Positions 61,030 through 64,000 of a stretch of DNA of 64,000 nucleotides are shown piece by piece. The position numbers and the translations under genes are program-made. The stretch is from Reticulitermes lucifugus (Eukaryota; Arthropoda; Insecta; Blattodea; Rhinotermitidae). Position 1 is the first letter of the stretch. Each line of letters opens with the position of its first letter. The notes under the pieces are model-generated. The model was given only the letters and a program-made list of their open reading frames with translations, ran no database searches and was not told the DNA's origin. The stretch covers positions 1,726 through 65,725 of the forward strand of contig JAKCWW010001660.1 of NCBI GenBank assembly GCA_026260175.1, read 5' to 3'.

Positions 61030-62273
61030 GTACATACCAGGACAAAACTTCGTGGTGAAGACATTGAATCAGAGCTGATCTGTGATACCGATTCGGATGA
61101 GTATGTTGAGGACACAGAGTCAGAAGAGGATGAAGATGATTGCGCTGATGAAAAACAACGATCACCTTCAATGCAACAACAACAGAATATGAAGTGGGGG
61201 CTGCAGTCTCAAGCTAAGCAGCCGCATGTCCATCAAATTACAGGTGGTGATAAAGGCAAGAAGCAGCAAGAAGCACCGCACGTAAATAAAGATTCATCAC
61301 CTATGAGCGTTTCCATGCTCTATTTTGCATCTGCTATTGATCTACTGGTGACAGAGACTAACACACACTACCACCAATATTTGGACAGGCGAGACGAAAC
61401 ACCAACCCCACTTCCTGACGTGACGAACTCCGAAATGTTTCTGTTACTAGCAAACATTGTACACATGGGCCATGACATACGCGATAGACTCACGGACTAC
61501 TGGACAAAGACAGAACAATTCTTCACACCTTTCTACCCCAATACAATGGCGCAAGACGGTTTCTTGCACATTTTACGTTACTTGCACTTCACAGACACTA
61601 ACAAAGAAATTGACCATAATGATAAAAACTATGACAAACTGTGGAAAATTAGGGAAATTTTTGATATGCTCAGTGTTGCGTACTCCAAATTACAACCCTT
61701 CTGAACTTTTGACAATTGACGAGGTGATCGTACTTTTCAAAAGGAGGATTGCATTCAAACAGTAGCCTATATTCCAAAGAAAGACAAAAGATTTGGAATT
61801 AAAATTTTCACACTCTGTGACGCCACTGGCTACACATCTGACATGGAATTGTGCTTGGGGAAAGACAGACAACGTGCCACAACAGATACAATAGCGACCC
61901 ATGCTACAGTTTCTTTCGTCTCCTCAACCTTGCATTTCTAAACAGCCACATTTTACTGAAGTCTTGTGGTTCTAAACTTTCACACAGAGCCTTCCGACTG
62001 ACACTTGTGAGGAATATGGTAGAGCTTGCAGGACCGCAGCCACGCCAACTACAACCTGTAGGTAGGCCATCGGTTTTGGCGACAAGAATTGGTCGCCTGG
62101 AGGAAAGCAGTGGCCAGCGTTGGCCTACTACAACAGTAAAGAGGATGGACTGTGTAGTGTGTCATGCCCGTACAAAGAAGAGACGCCGGATTCAAACAAA
62201 GTGCGTAGCGTGTAACGTTTGGCTTTGCATATAAGGATGCTTCAAAGTCTACCACACAAAGGAACAGCTCTAG
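61030..62273 (+). pseudogene. piggyBac-like transposase, frameshifted and internally deleted
   Basis: The enzyme for TTAA-specific cut-and-paste transposition. The frame open from 61030 has an acidic N-terminus (I-C-D-T-D-S-D-E and E-S-E-E-D-E-D-D) and no obvious ATG before 61171, so the original start is lost or changed. The DDE_Tnp_1_7-type domain starts around residue 95 of that frame (E-T-N-x-H-Y-x-Q-Y) and runs through L-R-Y-L-H-F-T-D. A stop by frameshift at 61702 precedes the first catalytic aspartate in L-T-I-D-E-V-I-V (other frame, near 61725). A third frame reads Y-I-P-K-K to C-D-A-T-G-Y. Near 61920 the text jumps to the C-terminal domain, so the second and third catalytic aspartates are absent. 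The Cys-rich finger is legible at 62149-62258, with a TAA inside it at 62232. The stop is at 62273. Confidence 0.8.
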
Positions 62274-62524
62274 GTGGTAATTGGCAACATGTTATAGGAG
62301 GAGATAGTCGCCTGCACAGAACATCTTATGATAAGGTATGTAATAACTTCTGTAACAGGTAGCTTTCTTCTGACGACGCATCATATACTGCCTGTCTCGG
62401 TTGACATGTGTTTCATTCTTTCCTCAAATACCTAAAGGTAAATACAGCCGGAAGCTTTTTAATTTTTCCTATATTTAGACAAATATATTGTGAAAAAAAA
62501 GTCTGAAAGTTGTTCTGTGAGTAC

Positions 62525-62700
62525 AAGCACGGACTAGAGCAGTGAATAAATTATTCGACTACCAGACGGGAGATCAGGGTTTGGTTCCCGGAAAGTACAT
62601 AAATTTTTCCGTCAATTCGTATAAATCTTATCTCCATCCTACCAGCTTTATATTCGATGGGTATCTGGGGCACATGCATGTATAGATGCTGAAGCATGAA
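62525..62700 (+). repeat. Possible SINE nested in the piggyBac 3' region
   Basis: ACTAGAGCAGTGAATAAATT followed about 30 bases later by GGTTTGGTTCCC looks like a tRNA-type A box and B box. The body does not match other families here. If real, it inserted after the piggyBac element and is younger. Confidence 0.35.
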
Positions 62701-63104
62701 GCTTAATACGCTCTAAACAGTGTTGAATACACCATTTAATGGTATATTACCTCCGCGACCCTATACGCCCTTTTGATATGAGGCACAACAGCAAAATTAC
62801 TTTTAAGTCTGTAGTATGTGTACATAATATTTACATACGCATATTCTTCCGCTAATATTGTATTTAATGCGAAAAGCCTACGTACATATTTTTGGACAAA
62901 AATGTCCATTTCATACCTACACATAACGATGGACAGACTTGTCCGTTTCGGTACTTAAAAGGTTAAACACTATCTGATGATCCTCTTGCCTCTGCGGTTA
63001 GGCGTATTTTTTCTATTAAACATAAATAACTTAATTTATACTATTTTAAATAAATAATATTGAGGATTAATTAGTTGTTTCCAGTGACAGCTGGGGTATT
63101 TTAG

Positions 63105-63375
63105 ACAGTAGTTGTGGCTAATCTATGGCCTCGACATCCGGGGTTTGATTCCCGGCAGGAGCAAAAGATTTCTTTCTTCCTCAGAACGCCCAAATTGGCT
63201 GAGAGGAACTAGATGGTTCCCGTTCAGTAGATATAGCGAGCTCTTTCCCCAGAGGTAAAGCAGCCGGACATTAAGTTAACCACTCATCTTCATACAGATC
63301 TGAGGTTGAGAATGACTGTGGCTAAAACTCCATTCCCCTATATGTCTTTATGTCGTACACAGGAACAAACATACT
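63105..63375 (+). repeat. SINE-D copy
   Basis: tRNA-like head with GTGGCTAATCTATGGC as a worn A box and a good B box GGGTTTGATTCCC (63140-63152). The body includes AATTGGCTGAGAGGAACTAG and GTTCCCGTTCAGTAGATA. The 3' block GAGGTTGAGAATGACTGTGG is followed by CTATATGTCTTTATGTCG and a final AGGAACAAAC. It resembles a SINE type I recall from cockroach sequence, but that recollection was not checked. Confidence 0.6.
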
Positions 63376-63454
63376 TATTTATATTCTTGTTGCTGCAATA
63401 GCTACATATTTCGGCTCTTATACCAAATCCATCATAGTCTATTTTTTTTCCAAT

Positions 63455-63590
63455 GCCTCGACAGCCCCCTGGCGACCTAGGCCGCCTCATTTTTCGAGGC
63501 TTCACTATCAAACACTTTAGACACACCACACTCGGTAGGACGCATCTGGACGAGTGACCAGCTCGTCGCAGAGACCTCTACATCATCAGG
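63455..63590 (-). repeat. 5'-truncated SINE-B copy
   Basis: On the minus strand it begins within the body (CTGCGACGAGCTGGTCACTC, TCCAGATGCGTCCTACCG) and continues to ATGAGGCGGCCTAGGTCGCC, matching the SINE-B body and 3' block at 22050-22150. The tRNA-like head is missing. The minus ORF at 63338-63529 is a translation of this repeat. Confidence 0.65.
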
Positions 63591-63857
63591 CTATGCTGCT
63601 ATAAATTATATTAAGGAAAACCTTATGCTACATCATTTCAATCGAACGTGTTAATGAGATTTCATACATTACAGCAGTTTATTGTATATATTATTGTTTC
63701 GCTTGCAGTTTTAATGTTGTGTTTATTACGTTACATTATAAATTATTTAGAATAATGTGTTCAAAAATTGCTGCAAAAGTTTTTAAAACCTTTAAAAAAG
63801 CCTCATTTGGCTGATTATAACTTGTACCGACTGAGTGAAAAAGTACTCTTATGAGAT
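63591..63857. other. No gene seen
   Basis: AT-rich spacer between a SINE fragment and the terminal palindrome. Confidence 0.5.
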
Positions 63858-64000
63858 CTGCGCTCTTCTGGGATATTACGCGGCATCGTTTGGTAATTGT
63901 TTACCGACGTTTCGGGACAACGTATCGGACCGATACGTTGTCCCGAAACGTCGGTAAACAATTACCACACGGCACCTCGTAATATCCCAGAAGAACGCAG
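63858..64000. repeat. Near-perfect palindrome (foldback element) cut by the window edge
   Basis: Two arms of about 71 bp pair around a single central base at 63929. The inner 37 bp on each side match perfectly (for example CGTATCGG/CCGATACG and CCGACGTTTCGGG/CCCGAAACGTCGG). The outer arm keeps GGGATATTACG/CGTAATATCCC with a few mismatches. The right arm reaches the last base, so the element may extend further. It is non-coding. Confidence 0.85.

Larger units (their letters stand above)
60291..62966 (+). mobile_element. piggyBac-like transposon bounded by TTAA
   Basis: The left end TTAACCTTTTAATGCCC (from 60291) and the right end (reverse complement TTAACCTTTTAAGTACC, ending at 62966) form terminal inverted repeats of about 12-14 bp. 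Each includes TTAA, the signature target site of the piggyBac superfamily. Near the right end GGACAAAAATGTCC and GGACAGACTTGTCC make subterminal palindromes. The transposase remnant lies between. The length is about 2.7 kb. The BEL/Pao gag start is 184 bp from the left end. Confidence 0.85.

Noticed and set aside
1-64000. CRISPR arrays, operons, ribosome binding sites, phage or plasmid modules
   Set aside because: No regularly spaced direct repeats, no dense same-strand ORFs and abundant eukaryotic retroelements; the window is not prokaryotic.

Overview
This window looks like AT-rich, non-coding nuclear DNA from an insect. I found no complete host gene, no rRNA, no functional tRNA gene, no CRISPR array and no bacterial-style operon. 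Everything I can support is repeat-derived: tRNA-headed SINEs with internal pol III boxes, 5'-truncated LINE copies, dead mariner-like and piggyBac transposons, a broken BEL/Pao-type retroelement, one MITE, foldback palindromes and microsatellites. The particular set of SINEs and LINE tails resembles cockroach/termite (Blattodea) genomes. That assignment is recognition from memory, not a database result.

Layout. 1-10.2 kb: a probable LINE tail, a worn SINE-A copy, the first copy of an unclassified dispersed repeat (called R1 here), a minus-strand SINE at 5.6 kb, SINE-A at 6.4 kb, and otherwise featureless DNA. 10.2-25 kb: LINE C-terminal relics, a badly decayed mariner-like transposase (10.87-11.88 kb), SINE-A (14.6 kb), a TATG/TG microsatellite next to SINE-B (21.7-22.2 kb), and a composite inverted-repeat element whose left arm has been split by about 580 bp (22.56-23.62 kb). 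25-44 kb: SINE-C, SINE-B, a roughly 190-bp MITE (32.57 kb), an RTE-like LINE tail (32.8 kb), R1 copy 2 (36.5 kb), a Jockey-type LINE 3' end (38.5-39.0 kb), and two oppositely oriented LINE tails (41.6-42.8 kb). 44.2-44.5 kb: a GC-rich patch with palindromic transcription-factor-like sites, the only place that resembles a host promoter. 44.7-56 kb: SINE-A, an internally deleted mariner bounded by TA (46.77-47.70 kb), R1 copies 3 and 4, and SINE-C interrupted by 121 Ns. 56.6-60.1 kb: a minus-strand BEL/Pao-type element carrying gag, protease, RT and the integrase C-terminus, with frameshifts and a large internal deletion. 60.29-62.97 kb: a TTAA-bounded piggyBac-like element, also internally deleted. 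62.5-64.0 kb: further SINE relics and a near-perfect palindrome running to the window edge.

The parts do not cooperate as a pathway. The window records successive insertions, with LINE machinery presumably having mobilised the SINEs and nested insertions giving relative ages. The points most worth following up are the R1 repeat family, the split foldback element, the edge palindrome, the mariner with an enlarged 5' terminal repeat, and the candidate promoter near 44.4 kb.
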